Program-made: the position numbers and the translations under genes
Part shown: one piece after another, positions 1 to 6,914 of the stretch
Position numbering within the stretch: position 1 is the first letter of the stretch
How the letters are laid out: every line of letters begins with the position of its first letter
NCBI RefSeq assembly: GCF_016428875.1
Contig: NZ_JAELTO010000024.1
Span: 1 to 45,713, forward strand
Length of the DNA: 45,713 nt
From: Xylophilus sp. ASV27
GTDB lineage: Bacteria > Pseudomonadota > Gammaproteobacteria > Burkholderiales > Burkholderiaceae_C
Reading direction: 5' to 3'
Notes under the pieces: generated by a model
Seen by the model: only the letters and a program-made list of their open reading frames with translations
Databases searched by the model: none
Told to the model about the DNA's origin: nothing

Positions 1-1
1 C

Positions 2-1180
2 CTGGACCTGGACCGCTTCAAGAACATCAACGATTCGCTCGGACACCAGTTCGGCGACCGGGTGCTGGTGAAGGTGGCCGAGCGCATCGAGGGCTGCCTG
101 CGGCTGGCCGACACGCTGTGCCGGCTCGGAGGTGACGAGTTCGTGATCCATCTCCACCACGCCGACGCCGCCTCGGCGGAGGTGGTGGCGCGCCGCATAC
201 TTGAAGCCATGGGCCAGCCGTTCGAGCTGGACGACATGCACTTCTCGATCAGTTGCAGCATCGGCCTGGCCCTGTACCCGCAGGACGGCTCCACGCTGGA
301 CGACCTGGTGCGGCACGCCGACACCGCGATGTTCAGGGTCAAGGAGCACGGTCGCGGCAGCTACCGTTTCTACCAGCCGCAGATGAACTCCAACCTGCTG
401 GCGCGCATGAAGCTCGACCATGCGATGCGGCAGGCCATGGAGGAAAAGCGCTTCATGCTGCACTACCAGCCGCAGATCCACATAGGCAGCGGCGAACTGG
501 TCGGCGTCGAGGCGCTGATCCGCTGGACCGACCCAGAACTGGGCGCCATCTCCCCGGGCGTTTTCATTCCTCTGGCAGAGGAGTCCGGCTTCATCGTGTC
601 CATCGGCGCCTGGGTGCTGGAGGAGGCGGTGCGCCAGGCCGCGGTCTGGCAGCGCGCCGGCCAGGCGGTGCCGGTGTCGGTCAACGTCTCGGCGCTGCAG
701 TTCCGACAGGCGGACTTCGTGGATCGCGTGGCAGCGGCCATCGATGCGTCGAGCCTTGCTCCGTCATTGCTGGAGCTGGAGCTCACCGAGTCCATCCTGC
801 TGCAGGGGGCGGACGAGGCGCTTGAGCGACTGCACGCGCTGGCGGCGCTGGGCGTGCGGCTGGCCATCGATGATTTCGGCACCGGCTACTCCAGCCTGGC
901 CTACCTCAAGCGTTTCCCGATCCATCGGCTCAAGATCGACCAGTCCTTCGTGCGCGGCCTGCCCGACGACGAAAGCGACCGCGCCATCGTCAGCGCCATG
1001 ACCAGCATGGGCGCCGCGCTGCGCTTCCAGATGGTGGCCGAAGGCGTGGAGACGCAGGCCCAGCACGACTGCCTGCAGGCGCTGGGGTGCGAGCTGTTCC
1101 AGGGGTTCCTGTGCGCTCCCGGCCTGCCGGCCGATGTCCTGACGGAGCGCATGCAGGTGCGGCCGTTCATGGCGCAATGA
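2..1180 (+). CDS. GGDEF-EAL protein, C-terminal part (5' end outside window)
   Basis: The frame is open from the left edge, so the N-terminal sensor part is not visible. The visible part starts inside a GGDEF domain (LDLDRFKNIND, then RLGGDEF near visible residue 43) and continues into a full EAL domain (GVEALIRW, DDFGTGYSSL, LKIDQSFV). Both signature motifs are intact, so cyclic di-GMP synthesis, hydrolysis or both are possible; the sequence alone does not say which is active. The gene ends at a TGA followed at once by a terminator hairpin shared with the 6S RNA gene on the other strand. Confidence 0.93.
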   Translation: MDLDRFKNINDSLGHQFGDRVLVKVAERIEGCLRLADTLCRLGGDEFVIHLHHADAASAEVVARRILEAMGQPFELDDMHFSISCSIGLALYPQDGSTLDDLVRHADTAMFRVKEHGRGSYRFYQPQMNSNLLARMKLDHAMRQAMEEKRFMLHYQPQIHIGSGELVGVEALIRWTDPELGAISPGVFIPLAEESGFIVSIGAWVLEEAVRQAAVWQRAGQAVPVSVNVSALQFRQADFVDRVAAAIDASSLAPSLLELELTESILLQGADEALERLHALAALGVRLAIDDFGTGYSSLAYLKRFPIHRLKIDQSFVRGLPDDESDRAIVSAMTSMGAALRFQMVAEGVETQAQHDCLQALGCELFQGFLCAPGLPADVLTERMQVRPFMAQ

Positions 1181-1184
1181 GAAC

Positions 1185-1217
1185 AACGCCGTGCGGGTCG
1201 GTGACCGGCACGGCGTT
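1185..1217. terminator. Bidirectional terminator hairpin between the GGDEF-EAL gene and ssrS
   Basis: A perfect 10-bp inverted repeat, AACGCCGTGC (1185-1194) and GCACGGCGTT (1208-1217), encloses a 13-nt loop. It begins 4 nt after the GGDEF-EAL stop. On the minus strand it follows the 3' end of the 6S RNA and is trailed by GTTCTCATT. The T-tracts are weak, so efficiency is uncertain. Confidence 0.6.
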
Positions 1218-1221
1218 GGGA

Positions 1222-1400
1222 ATAGGCGTCTGCGAATGCCACCGGACCGGCATCCTGAACCGGGGGTTCAGGTGGGCGAGGGCAACCAAGCATTGGGTTC
1301 ATCTGACGCGAGATGATCACGCTTGCCAGGCAATGTACCAAGCCCGTGCTCAGTGAGCATTGGTTCAAGGAAATATAAAGCCCGGCGAGCACCGCAGACG
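1222..1400 (-). ncRNA. ssrS: 6S RNA (ssrS)
   Basis: 6S RNA mimics an open promoter and binds the sigma-70 RNA polymerase holoenzyme, adjusting transcription in stationary phase. Seen here: a roughly 179-nt segment whose two ends pair (CGTCTGCG at the 5' end with CGCAGACG at the 3' end, then TGC/GCA and CCGG/CCGG). It has an inner stem GGCAAGC/GCTTG..GCC with an apical TCATCT/AGATGA hairpin. In the 3' strand of the central bubble sits CCTGAACC-CCC-GGTTCAGG, the counterpart of the CCTTGAACC hairpin in E. coli 6S. The length is right, and the position downstream of zapA on the same strand is the classic location. The exact ends are estimates from the -10 box and the closing stem. Confidence 0.8.
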
Positions 1401-1405
1401 GCTCC

Positions 1406-1434
1406 ATTGTAGAGCCGTCTGGCTGCATGACCTA
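1406..1434 (-). promoter_or_regulatory. Probable ssrS promoter
   Basis: A TACAAT -10 box (minus strand, 1406-1411) lies 6-7 nt before the inferred 6S start. The hexamer 17 bp upstream is TAGGTC (1429-1434), a poor -35 that overlaps the CTAG target duplication of the adjacent MITE. The -10 box also sits in the loop of a perfect 10-bp inverted repeat (CAGACGGCTC/GAGCCGTCTG). Confidence 0.5.
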
Positions 1435-1435
1435 G

Positions 1436-1596
1436 GGCAACGCTGAATAAGTCCGCGTGGTGGCGCGCGCCCTGGTGTGGGATGGGATGCAAGGCGCAAA
1501 CCGCAGCCATAGCCGCAGCTATGGCGAGGATTTGCAACGCCGCAGACCGCCCACAGCAGGGATGCGCGACACGCGAGGGGCTTGTTCAGCGTTGCC
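1436..1596 (+). mobile_element. IS5-like MITE, copy 1 (161 bp)
   Basis: This is a non-autonomous element with terminal inverted repeats: left GGCAACGCTGAATAAGTCC, and right end in reverse complement GGCAACGCTGAACAAGCCCC. It is flanked on both sides by CTAG (1432-1435 and 1597-1600), a 4-bp duplication of the YTAR type used by the IS5 subgroup. The GAACAAGTCC core resembles the ends of IS5 itself as I recall them. The interior folds into a strong hairpin around GCCATAGC/GCTATGGC. There is no transposase. A nearly identical inverted copy lies at the right edge of the window. The insertion falls between the zapA stop codon and the ssrS promoter. Confidence 0.82.
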
Positions 1597-1917
1597 CTAG
1601 AGCAGCCGCCCGTCGCCCAGCGCATCGTCCAGGCGGCGCAGCAGTTGGGTCCAGCGCGCGCCGTCCTCGTCGTCGCCCGGAGGCGCCGCGGCCGGGGTGA
1701 TGGACGGTGGCGCCTGTGCCCGGTCGGCCACGTCGAATGCCAGGTTGAGCGCGGCCAGCACCGCGATGCGGTCCCGGGCGCGTACCTTGCCGGCGTCGCG
1801 GATGCGCTGCATGGTGGCATCCACGCGCTCGACCGCGGCGCGCAGCCGCGCTTCACCGCCCTCGGGGCAGCCCAGCAGGTAGCTTTGCCCCATGATCTGT
1901 ACTTCGAGCTGCTTCAT
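1597..1917 (-). CDS. zapA: Cell division protein ZapA
   Basis: ZapA binds FtsZ in the cytoplasm and bundles protofilaments at the division ring. This 106-residue protein has the expected start (MKQLEVQIMGQSYLLGCPEG), the RLRAAVERVDATM segment and the helix around RIAVLAALNLAFDV, then a coiled C-terminal helix; length fits the family. Its ATG overlaps the stop of the upstream ZapB-like gene by 4 nt, so the two are translationally coupled. The TAG stop is part of the CTAG target of the adjacent MITE, and because that target was duplicated the reading frame stayed intact. Confidence 0.93.
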   Translation of the reverse strand: MKQLEVQIMGQSYLLGCPEGGEARLRAAVERVDATMQRIRDAGKVRARDRIAVLAALNLAFDVADRAQAPPSITPAAAPPGDDEDGARWTQLLRRLDDALGDGRLL

Positions 1918-2150
1918 GTGTCGTTGCCGGGGCCGGGTGCCGGAGCGATGAGGTCGGCCGGAAGCCGCTCCAGCAGCGCGTCGATGCGGGCGCGGGCCGC
2001 GCGCAGACGCGACTTGAGCGAGTCCCGTTCCTGGGTCAGGGCCGCCACCTGCTGCGCCAGCAACTGGTTGGTGCGCTGCAGCTCCGCATGGCGCAGCAAG
2101 AGGCGCTCGACGCGTTCAGCGACCTGGTCGACGGTTGCGGGGCTGGGCAT
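1914..2150 (-). CDS. ZapB-like coiled-coil protein (TIGR02449-type)
   Basis: A 78-residue, almost entirely helical protein with heptad-like leucines (LLLRHAELQRTNQLLAQQ..., LKSRLRAARARIDALLERL). Small coiled-coil proteins of this kind precede zapA in many beta- and gammaproteobacteria and are thought to act with ZapA at the Z-ring. The function is inferred from position and coiled coil rather than from a catalytic motif. A TACAAT hexamer on the minus strand at 2161-2166 would leave a leader of only 4-5 nt, so the transcript may be nearly leaderless. Confidence 0.8.
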   Translation of the reverse strand: MPSPATVDQVAERVERLLLRHAELQRTNQLLAQQVAALTQERDSLKSRLRAARARIDALLERLPADLIAPAPGPGNDT

Positions 2151-2244
2151 AGGCCGGCAGATTGTAGGTGTCTGCCATGGTTTGATGCATTCGGCCTGCC
2201 GCTGGAGTGTGCAATGGTTCTCGGAACAGGCGGCAAGGTGCGCC

Positions 2245-2250
2245 TACAAT
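2245..2250 (+). promoter_or_regulatory. Candidate -10 box for the cobalamin operon
   Basis: TACAAT at 2245-2250 lies just upstream of the riboswitch and would start transcription near 2257. No convincing -35 hexamer is visible at 16-18 bp. It is the only good -10 candidate between the divergent zapB-like gene and the aptamer. Confidence 0.4.
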
Positions 2251-2267
2251 CCTGCCCGTTGGTGCTC

Positions 2268-2466
2268 GCGGCCTGGTTCACAGGGCGCAGTTCAACGGGA
2301 AGCAGGAGGGCGCGCCGGTGATGGGCGCCTGACCTGCGCTGCCCCCGCAACGGTCAGCGGACGAATCGCAAGATTCCGCACCCCCTACACAGCCACTGGG
2401 CGCACTGAACACGTGCCTGGGAAGGCGGGGGTTGTCGATTCCGCCAGCCCGGATACCGGCCAACGA
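2268..2466 (+). promoter_or_regulatory. Adenosylcobalamin riboswitch
   Basis: All main conserved blocks of the cobalamin aptamer occur in order: AACGGGAAG (from 2294), CCCGCAACGGT (2343-2353), AGCCACTG (2391-2398), GGGAAGGCG (2419-2427) and GCCAGCCCGGATACCGGC (2443-2460). It precedes btuB and the uptake/salvage genes, so it should lower their expression when adenosylcobalamin is plentiful. The exact 5' border is approximate. Confidence 0.95.
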
Positions 2467-2551
2467 GGTGGACGCGCGCGCCCAAGCTCCGGCGACGTTG
2501 CGCGCGTCCGTGACGCCCACAGACTGGCGGGGAGGCCGGTCAGGGGTTTAC
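2455..2551 (+). promoter_or_regulatory. Candidate expression platform of the cobalamin riboswitch
   Basis: Downstream of the aptamer is a perfect 10-bp stem, GGACGCGCGC (2470-2479) with GCGCGCGTCC (2500-2509). The aptamer's 3' end ACCGGCC (2455-2461) is perfectly complementary to GGCCGGT (2534-2540), which directly precedes the btuB Shine-Dalgarno sequence AGGGG (2542-2546). No U-tract follows either helix, so control of translation initiation is more likely than transcription termination. This is inferred from base pairing only. Confidence 0.45.
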
Positions 2552-4399
2552 ATGCTCTGCTCCTTTCCGATGAGAACCCGTTTTTCCTGCCTGCGCGCCG
2601 CCGCGCTGCCCCTGGCCCTGGCCGCCGCATTTCCCCTGCATGCGCAGAACGCCGCCATCGCGCCCGAACTTGCCGCGACCGTGGTCACGGCCACGCGCGT
2701 GGCCCAGCCGCTGTCCGACCTGGTGGCCGACGTGTCCATCGTCGACCGTGACAGCATCGAGCGCAGCGGCGCCGCCGGCGTGGCCGACGTGCTGGCGCGC
2801 CTGCCGGGCGTGGAGATCACGCGCAACGGCGGCCCGGGCACTTCCACCAGCGTGTTCCTGCGCGGCGCGGAGTCGCGCTTCACGGCGGTCTACATCGACG
2901 GGGTGCGCGTCGATTCCCAGTCCACCGGCGGGGCGCCCTGGGAGCAGATCCCGCTGTCGCAGATCGACCGCATCGAGGTGCTGCGCGGCCCTGCGGCGGC
3001 GGTGTACGGTTCGGACGCGATCGGTGGCGTGATCCAGCTCTTCACCCGCAAGGGCGAGGGCGGGCCCGCGCCTTTCGTCGGGATCGGCGTCGGCAGCCAC
3101 GGCACCTCGCGCGCGGAAGCCGGCATCAGCGGTGCAGGCGGCGTGGACGGCGCCTTCGACTACTCGCTGGGCGTGGCGCATGAGGAAAGCTCCGGCTTCA
3201 ATGCCCGCCCGATCGCCGGCCAGAACCCGGACAAGGACGGCTACCGCAGCAACTCCTTCAACACCAGGCTGGGCCTGCGCATCGACGCGCGCCAGCGCAT
3301 CGACGCCACCTTGCTGGCCAACAACCTCAACTCGCAGTACGACAGCAGCCCGAAGGCCGACGACCGCAGCCTGAACCGGCTGCGCACCGCCGGCCTGGGC
3401 TGGACCGCGCAGTGGACCGACGCCTGGAAGACGCGCGTGCAGGTCACCGATTCCAGCAGCCGCTACCAGACCACGCCCTCGCCGTACCTGACCCTCACCG
3501 ACCTGCGCGGCTACCTGTTCCAGAACGAATTGCGCTTCGGCGCGCATCTGGTGACGGCGGCCCTGGAGCGGCGCGAGGACCACCTGAAGAACGCGCCCAT
3601 CGACCGCGGCCGGCATCAGGACGGTCTGGCGCTGGGCTATGGCTTCACGCAGGGGGCGCACACGCTGCAGCTCAATGCGCGGCACGACAAGGACAGCGAG
3701 TTCGGCGGCAAGACCACCGGCAGCGCGGCCTACGGCTTCGCCTTTGCGCCGAACTGGCGCGCCACCGCGTCGGCCGGCACCGCCTTCCGCGCGCCCACGC
3801 TGTACCAGCGCTTCAGCGACTACGGCGTGGCCACGCTGCAGCCGGAGAGCAGCCGCAACCTGGAGGCCGGCCTGCGCTGGAGCCAGGGCGGCAGCAGCGC
3901 CGGCGTGGTCGCCTACCGCAACCGCGTGAGCAACGTCATCACCTTCGCCGGCGCCGGCGCCTGCCCATCTCCGTTCGGCTGCTATGCGAACGTGGCGCGG
4001 GCCGAGTACAAGGGTGTGACCTTCTCGGGCGAGCAGCGCCTGGGCGACGTCGCGCTGCGCGGCTCGCTGGACTTCCAGGACCCGCGCGACCTGGCGACCG
4101 ACAAACTGCTGGCGCGCCGCGCACGCCGGCACGGCACGCTGGGCGCGGACACGCGCATCGCCGGCTGGACGGTGGGCGCCGAGGCGCAGTTCTCCGCCAG
4201 CCGATTCGACAACGCCGCCAATACGCAGCGCCTGGGCGGCTATGCGCTGCTCGGCCTGTACGCCAGCACGCGCCTGTCGCGCGACTTCACGCTGCAGGCG
4301 CGCATCGACAACCTGGCCGACAAGGACTACCAGCTGGCCCGCAACTACGCCACCCCGGGCCGCGTCGCCTTCGTCAGCCTGAAGTGGATGCCGCAGTAG
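2552..4399 (+). CDS. btuB: TonB-dependent vitamin B12 receptor BtuB
   Basis: Outer-membrane receptor that takes up corrinoids using TonB energy. The 615-residue protein has a signal peptide (charged start, LRAAALPLALAAAFPLHAQ), a TonB-box-like TVVTATR, and a plug domain with DVLARLPGVEI, SVFLRGAESR, YIDGVRV and IEVLRGPAAAVYGSDAIGG. A long beta-barrel follows, ending ...RVAFVSLKWMPQ with the C-terminal aromatic/hydrophobic pattern of barrels. The ATG at 2552 has AGGGG six nt upstream; an ATG at 2570 is the alternative, and the in-frame start further upstream lies inside the riboswitch. It heads the operon, directly under riboswitch control. Confidence 0.93.
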   Translation: MLCSFPMRTRFSCLRAAALPLALAAAFPLHAQNAAIAPELAATVVTATRVAQPLSDLVADVSIVDRDSIERSGAAGVADVLARLPGVEITRNGGPGTSTSVFLRGAESRFTAVYIDGVRVDSQSTGGAPWEQIPLSQIDRIEVLRGPAAAVYGSDAIGGVIQLFTRKGEGGPAPFVGIGVGSHGTSRAEAGISGAGGVDGAFDYSLGVAHEESSGFNARPIAGQNPDKDGYRSNSFNTRLGLRIDARQRIDATLLANNLNSQYDSSPKADDRSLNRLRTAGLGWTAQWTDAWKTRVQVTDSSSRYQTTPSPYLTLTDLRGYLFQNELRFGAHLVTAALERREDHLKNAPIDRGRHQDGLALGYGFTQGAHTLQLNARHDKDSEFGGKTTGSAAYGFAFAPNWRATASAGTAFRAPTLYQRFSDYGVATLQPESSRNLEAGLRWSQGGSSAGVVAYRNRVSNVITFAGAGACPSPFGCYANVARAEYKGVTFSGEQRLGDVALRGSLDFQDPRDLATDKLLARRARRHGTLGADTRIAGWTVGAEAQFSASRFDNAANTQRLGGYALLGLYASTRLSRDFTLQARIDNLADKDYQLARNYATPGRVAFVSLKWMPQ

Positions 4400-4428
4400 G
4401 CAGGGCGCGCGCGCCTTGGACGACGGAC

Positions 4429-5010
4429 GTGAACCCTGCGAGCGAACTGGTGCTGGGCGGTCAGAAGAGTGGCAAGTCGCGCCGTGCCGAGCAACGCGCC
4501 GAGGCCTGGCTGGCGGCGTCGCCCGGGCGCCGGGCGGTGTTCATCGCCACGGCCCAGCCCTGGGACGAGGAAATGCGCCTGCGCATCGAACGCCACCGCC
4601 AGGACCGCGCCGAGCGCCTGCCGCGCATGGCGACGGTCGAGGCGCCGCGCCGCCTGGCCGAAGCCATTGCGGCGCATGATTACCCGCATACGCTGCTGGT
4701 GGTGGACTGCCTCACGCTGTGGCTGACCAACCTGATGATGCCCCTGCACCCAGAATCTGAAGAAAAAGTGCCTGAAGCCCAGGTGATACCTGGGCATGTA
4801 GCTATGCTTTTGGTAGCAATAGGGCAGGCAAGGGGCCCGCTGGTGCTGGTCTCCAACGAGATCGGCCTGGGGGTGGTGCCGATGGGGCGCGAGGTGCGCG
4901 CCTTCGTCGACATGCTGGGCCAGACCAACCAGCGCGTGGCCGCGGCCTGCCGGCGCGTGACGCTGATGGCGGCCGGGCTGCCGCTCGTCTTGAAGGACGA
5001 TGCTCCATGA
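4429..5010 (+). CDS. cobU: Adenosylcobinamide kinase / adenosylcobinamide-phosphate guanylyltransferase CobU, with an embedded repeat element
   Basis: Bifunctional cytoplasmic enzyme of the nucleotide-loop pathway: phosphorylates adenosylcobinamide, then attaches GMP. The 193-residue protein shows the P-loop GGQKSGKS (10-17; usual form GGxRSGKS), the EEMRLRIERHRQDR segment with the candidate guanylylated histidine, DCLTLWLTN, and NEIGLGVVP (143-151). The GTG start gives normal length; the frame is open far upstream inside btuB but has no homology there. Residues about 112-131, in the variable stretch between LTN and NEIG, are encoded by a dispersed palindromic repeat (4763-4820) without breaking the frame. 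Overlaps btuF by 4 nt. Confidence 0.92.
   Translation: MNPASELVLGGQKSGKSRRAEQRAEAWLAASPGRRAVFIATAQPWDEEMRLRIERHRQDRAERLPRMATVEAPRRLAEAIAAHDYPHTLLVVDCLTLWLTNLMMPLHPESEEKVPEAQVIPGHVAMLLVAIGQARGPLVLVSNEIGLGVVPMGREVRAFVDMLGQTNQRVAAACRRVTLMAAGLPLVLKDDAP
4763..4820 (+). repeat. Two-hairpin dispersed repeat, copy A, in frame inside cobU
   Basis: Begins AAAAAGTG. Stem 1 is GCCCAGGT-gat-ACCTGGGC (4777-4784/4788-4795), perfect 8 bp. Stem 2 is a decayed GCTA...TAGC (4801-4817). It matches the intergenic copy at 24763 at about 47 of 57 aligned positions. The strand-plus reading supplies KVPEAQVIPGHVAMLLVAI to CobU. Confidence 0.88.
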
Positions 5011-5873
5011 AAACCGCTCTGCGCTGGCTGCTGCTGGCGCTGTGCCTGCACGCCGCCGCCGCGCGGGCGCTCAGCGTCCGCGATGACCGCGGCCGCGCGC
5101 TGCGGTTCGAGCACGGCCCGCAGCGCATCGTGAGCCTGCTGCCCTCGCTCACCGAAAGCGTCTGCGCGCTGGAGCAGTGCCAGCGCCTGGTGGGCGTGGA
5201 CCGCTATTCCAACTGGCCCGAGAGCGTGCGCCGGCTGCCGGTGGTGGGCGGCGGCCTGGACCCCAACATCGAGGCCATCGTCGCGCTCCAGCCCGACGTG
5301 GTGCTGCTGGCCACGTCCTCGCGCGCCAGCGAACGGCTGGAGGCGCTGGGCGTGAAGGTGCTCGCGCTCGAACCCAAGACCCATGCCGACGTGCGCCGCG
5401 TGCTGTCGAAGCTGGCGCAACTGCTGGAGCTGCCGGACGAGCGCGCGGCGCAGCTCTGGCGCGTGATCGATGCCGGCGTGCAGGCCGCGGCGCAGTCGCT
5501 GCCGCCGCGCGCGCGGCAGGCGCGGGTGTATTTCGAGGTGAGCCGCGGGCCGTATGCGGCGGGCGAATCGTCCTTCATCGGCGAGACGCTCTCGCGCCTG
5601 GGCGTGCGCAACGTGGTGCCGGCGGCGCTCGGTCCGTTTCCGCGGCTCAACCCGGAGTTCGTGGTGCGCGCCCACCCCGATGTGATCATGATCGGCAACC
5701 GCAGCATGCAGGCCGCCGTGCCCTACCCGGGCTGGGGCGGCATGCGCGCGATCCGCGAGCAGCGCATCTGCGTGTTCGGGCCGGAGGACTCCGACGTGGT
5801 GGTGCGCCCCGGGCCGCGCATGGCCGAGGCGGCGCGGCTGATGGCGCAGTGCATCGCCGAGAAGGCGCCCTAG
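5007..5873 (+). CDS. btuF: Periplasmic B12-binding protein BtuF
   Basis: Substrate-binding protein that hands corrinoid from BtuB to the BtuCD transporter. The 288-residue protein has an N-terminal signal peptide (LLLALCLHAAAARA) and the class III binding-protein fold marks: RIVSLLPSLTESVCAL, VGVDRYSNWPE, VVGGGLDPNIEAIVALQPDVVL, then a C-terminal lobe with FVVRAHPDVIMIG. A lone C-x5-C (CALEQC) may form a disulfide. The ATG overlaps the cobU stop (ATGA), and the btuC ATG starts 1 nt after its TAG, so translation is coupled across the uptake genes. Confidence 0.92.
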   Translation: MKTALRWLLLALCLHAAAARALSVRDDRGRALRFEHGPQRIVSLLPSLTESVCALEQCQRLVGVDRYSNWPESVRRLPVVGGGLDPNIEAIVALQPDVVLLATSSRASERLEALGVKVLALEPKTHADVRRVLSKLAQLLELPDERAAQLWRVIDAGVQAAAQSLPPRARQARVYFEVSRGPYAAGESSFIGETLSRLGVRNVVPAALGPFPRLNPEFVVRAHPDVIMIGNRSMQAAVPYPGWGGMRAIREQRICVFGPEDSDVVVRPGPRMAEAARLMAQCIAEKAP

Positions 5874-5874
5874 C

Positions 5875-6903
5875 ATGATGCCGCGCACCCGCCGCCGCGC
5901 CGCGCTGCTGGGCAGCGCCCTGTTCGTGCTGGCCCTGGTGCTGCTGGCGCTGGGCGCGGCGGTGGGCAGCACCGGCCTGGACAGCCTGCGCGCGATGCGC
6001 GAAGACCCGGTCGCCTGGCAGATCGTGCGCGACATCCGCCTGCCGCGCACCGTCGGCGGCTGGATCGTCGGCGCGCTGCTCGGGCTGGCCGGCGCGGTGG
6101 CGCAGGGCCTGTTCCGCAATCCGCTGGCCGACCCGTACCTGCTGGGCAGCGGCTCGGGTGCGTCGCTGGGGGCCGCGCTGGCGCTGCTGGCGGCCGGGCT
6201 GTCGCCGGCCGCGGCCATGGCCAGCGGCTGGTGGCTGCAGGTGGGCATCACCGGCGCGGCCTTTGCCGGCGCGGTGCTGGCGGTGATGCTCACGCTGGCC
6301 CTGGCGCGCGGCGCGCAGCACACGCTGCGGCTGCTGCTGGGCGGCGTCATCGTCGGCGTGGTGCTGGGCGCGGCCAAGGACCTGGTCACGCTGGCGGCGC
6401 CGGAGATCCTGCAGTCCATGCAGGGCTTCACGCTGGGCAGCACCAGCTTCCTGGGCTGGCAGGCGGTCGCGCTGATGGCGCTGGTGCTGGCGCTGTGCGC
6501 GGGCGCATCCTGGCTGCTGGCGCCGGTGCTCGACGGCCTGAGCCTGGGCGAGGCCACGGCCGCCAGCCTGGGGCTGCCGCTGCCGCGCCTGCGCGCCGCG
6601 CTGGTGGCGGTGCTGGCGCTGGCCACCGCCACGGCGGTGGCGCAGGCCGGGCTGATCGCCTTCGTCGGCCTGGCCGCGCCGCACCTGGTGCGGCCGCTGC
6701 TGCGCTCCACCCATGGCGCGCTGCTGCTGCTGTCGGCCGGCATGGGCGGCGCGCTGCTGATGGCCGCCGACCTGCTCGCGCGCTGGCTGCTGGCGCCGCA
6801 GGAACTGCCGGTGGGCGTGCTCACCGCGCTGCTGGGCGGCGGCTACCTGCTGTGGCTGATGCACCGGCGCGGCATGGCGCGCAGCGGGGCGCGGGTCAGT
6901 TAA
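5875..6903 (+). CDS. btuC: Vitamin B12 ABC transporter permease BtuC
   Basis: Inner-membrane permease of the FecCD family, which forms the corrinoid channel with BtuD. The 342-residue length fits, with multiple hydrophobic helices, the conserved DIRLPRTVGGWIVGALLGLAG region, FRNPLADPYLLG, and the late FVGLAAPHLVRPLL loop that contacts the ATPase. Two adjacent ATGs (5875 and 5878) are possible starts. Unusually, the ATPase gene does not follow directly; a MarC-like gene is inserted between them. Confidence 0.93.
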   Translation: MMPRTRRRAALLGSALFVLALVLLALGAAVGSTGLDSLRAMREDPVAWQIVRDIRLPRTVGGWIVGALLGLAGAVAQGLFRNPLADPYLLGSGSGASLGAALALLAAGLSPAAAMASGWWLQVGITGAAFAGAVLAVMLTLALARGAQHTLRLLLGGVIVGVVLGAAKDLVTLAAPEILQSMQGFTLGSTSFLGWQAVALMALVLALCAGASWLLAPVLDGLSLGEATAASLGLPLPRLRAALVAVLALATATAVAQAGLIAFVGLAAPHLVRPLLRSTHGALLLLSAGMGGALLMAADLLARWLLAPQELPVGVLTALLGGGYLLWLMHRRGMARSGARVS

Positions 6904-6914
6904 GGTATGCGCCC

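Noticed and set aside
1482-1700. Small open frame inside MITE copy 1
   Set aside because: It is the translated hairpin of the element, runs antisense into zapA, and has no start signal. A similar frame in copy 2 simply fuses to the integrase remnant.
2432-2551. Upstream in-frame start for btuB
   Set aside because: It lies inside the riboswitch, and the added 40 residues would precede a normal signal peptide.
4763-4820. Repeat in cobU as a sign of a pseudogene
   Set aside because: The frame remains open and every CobU motif before and after it is present, so the gene appears functional.
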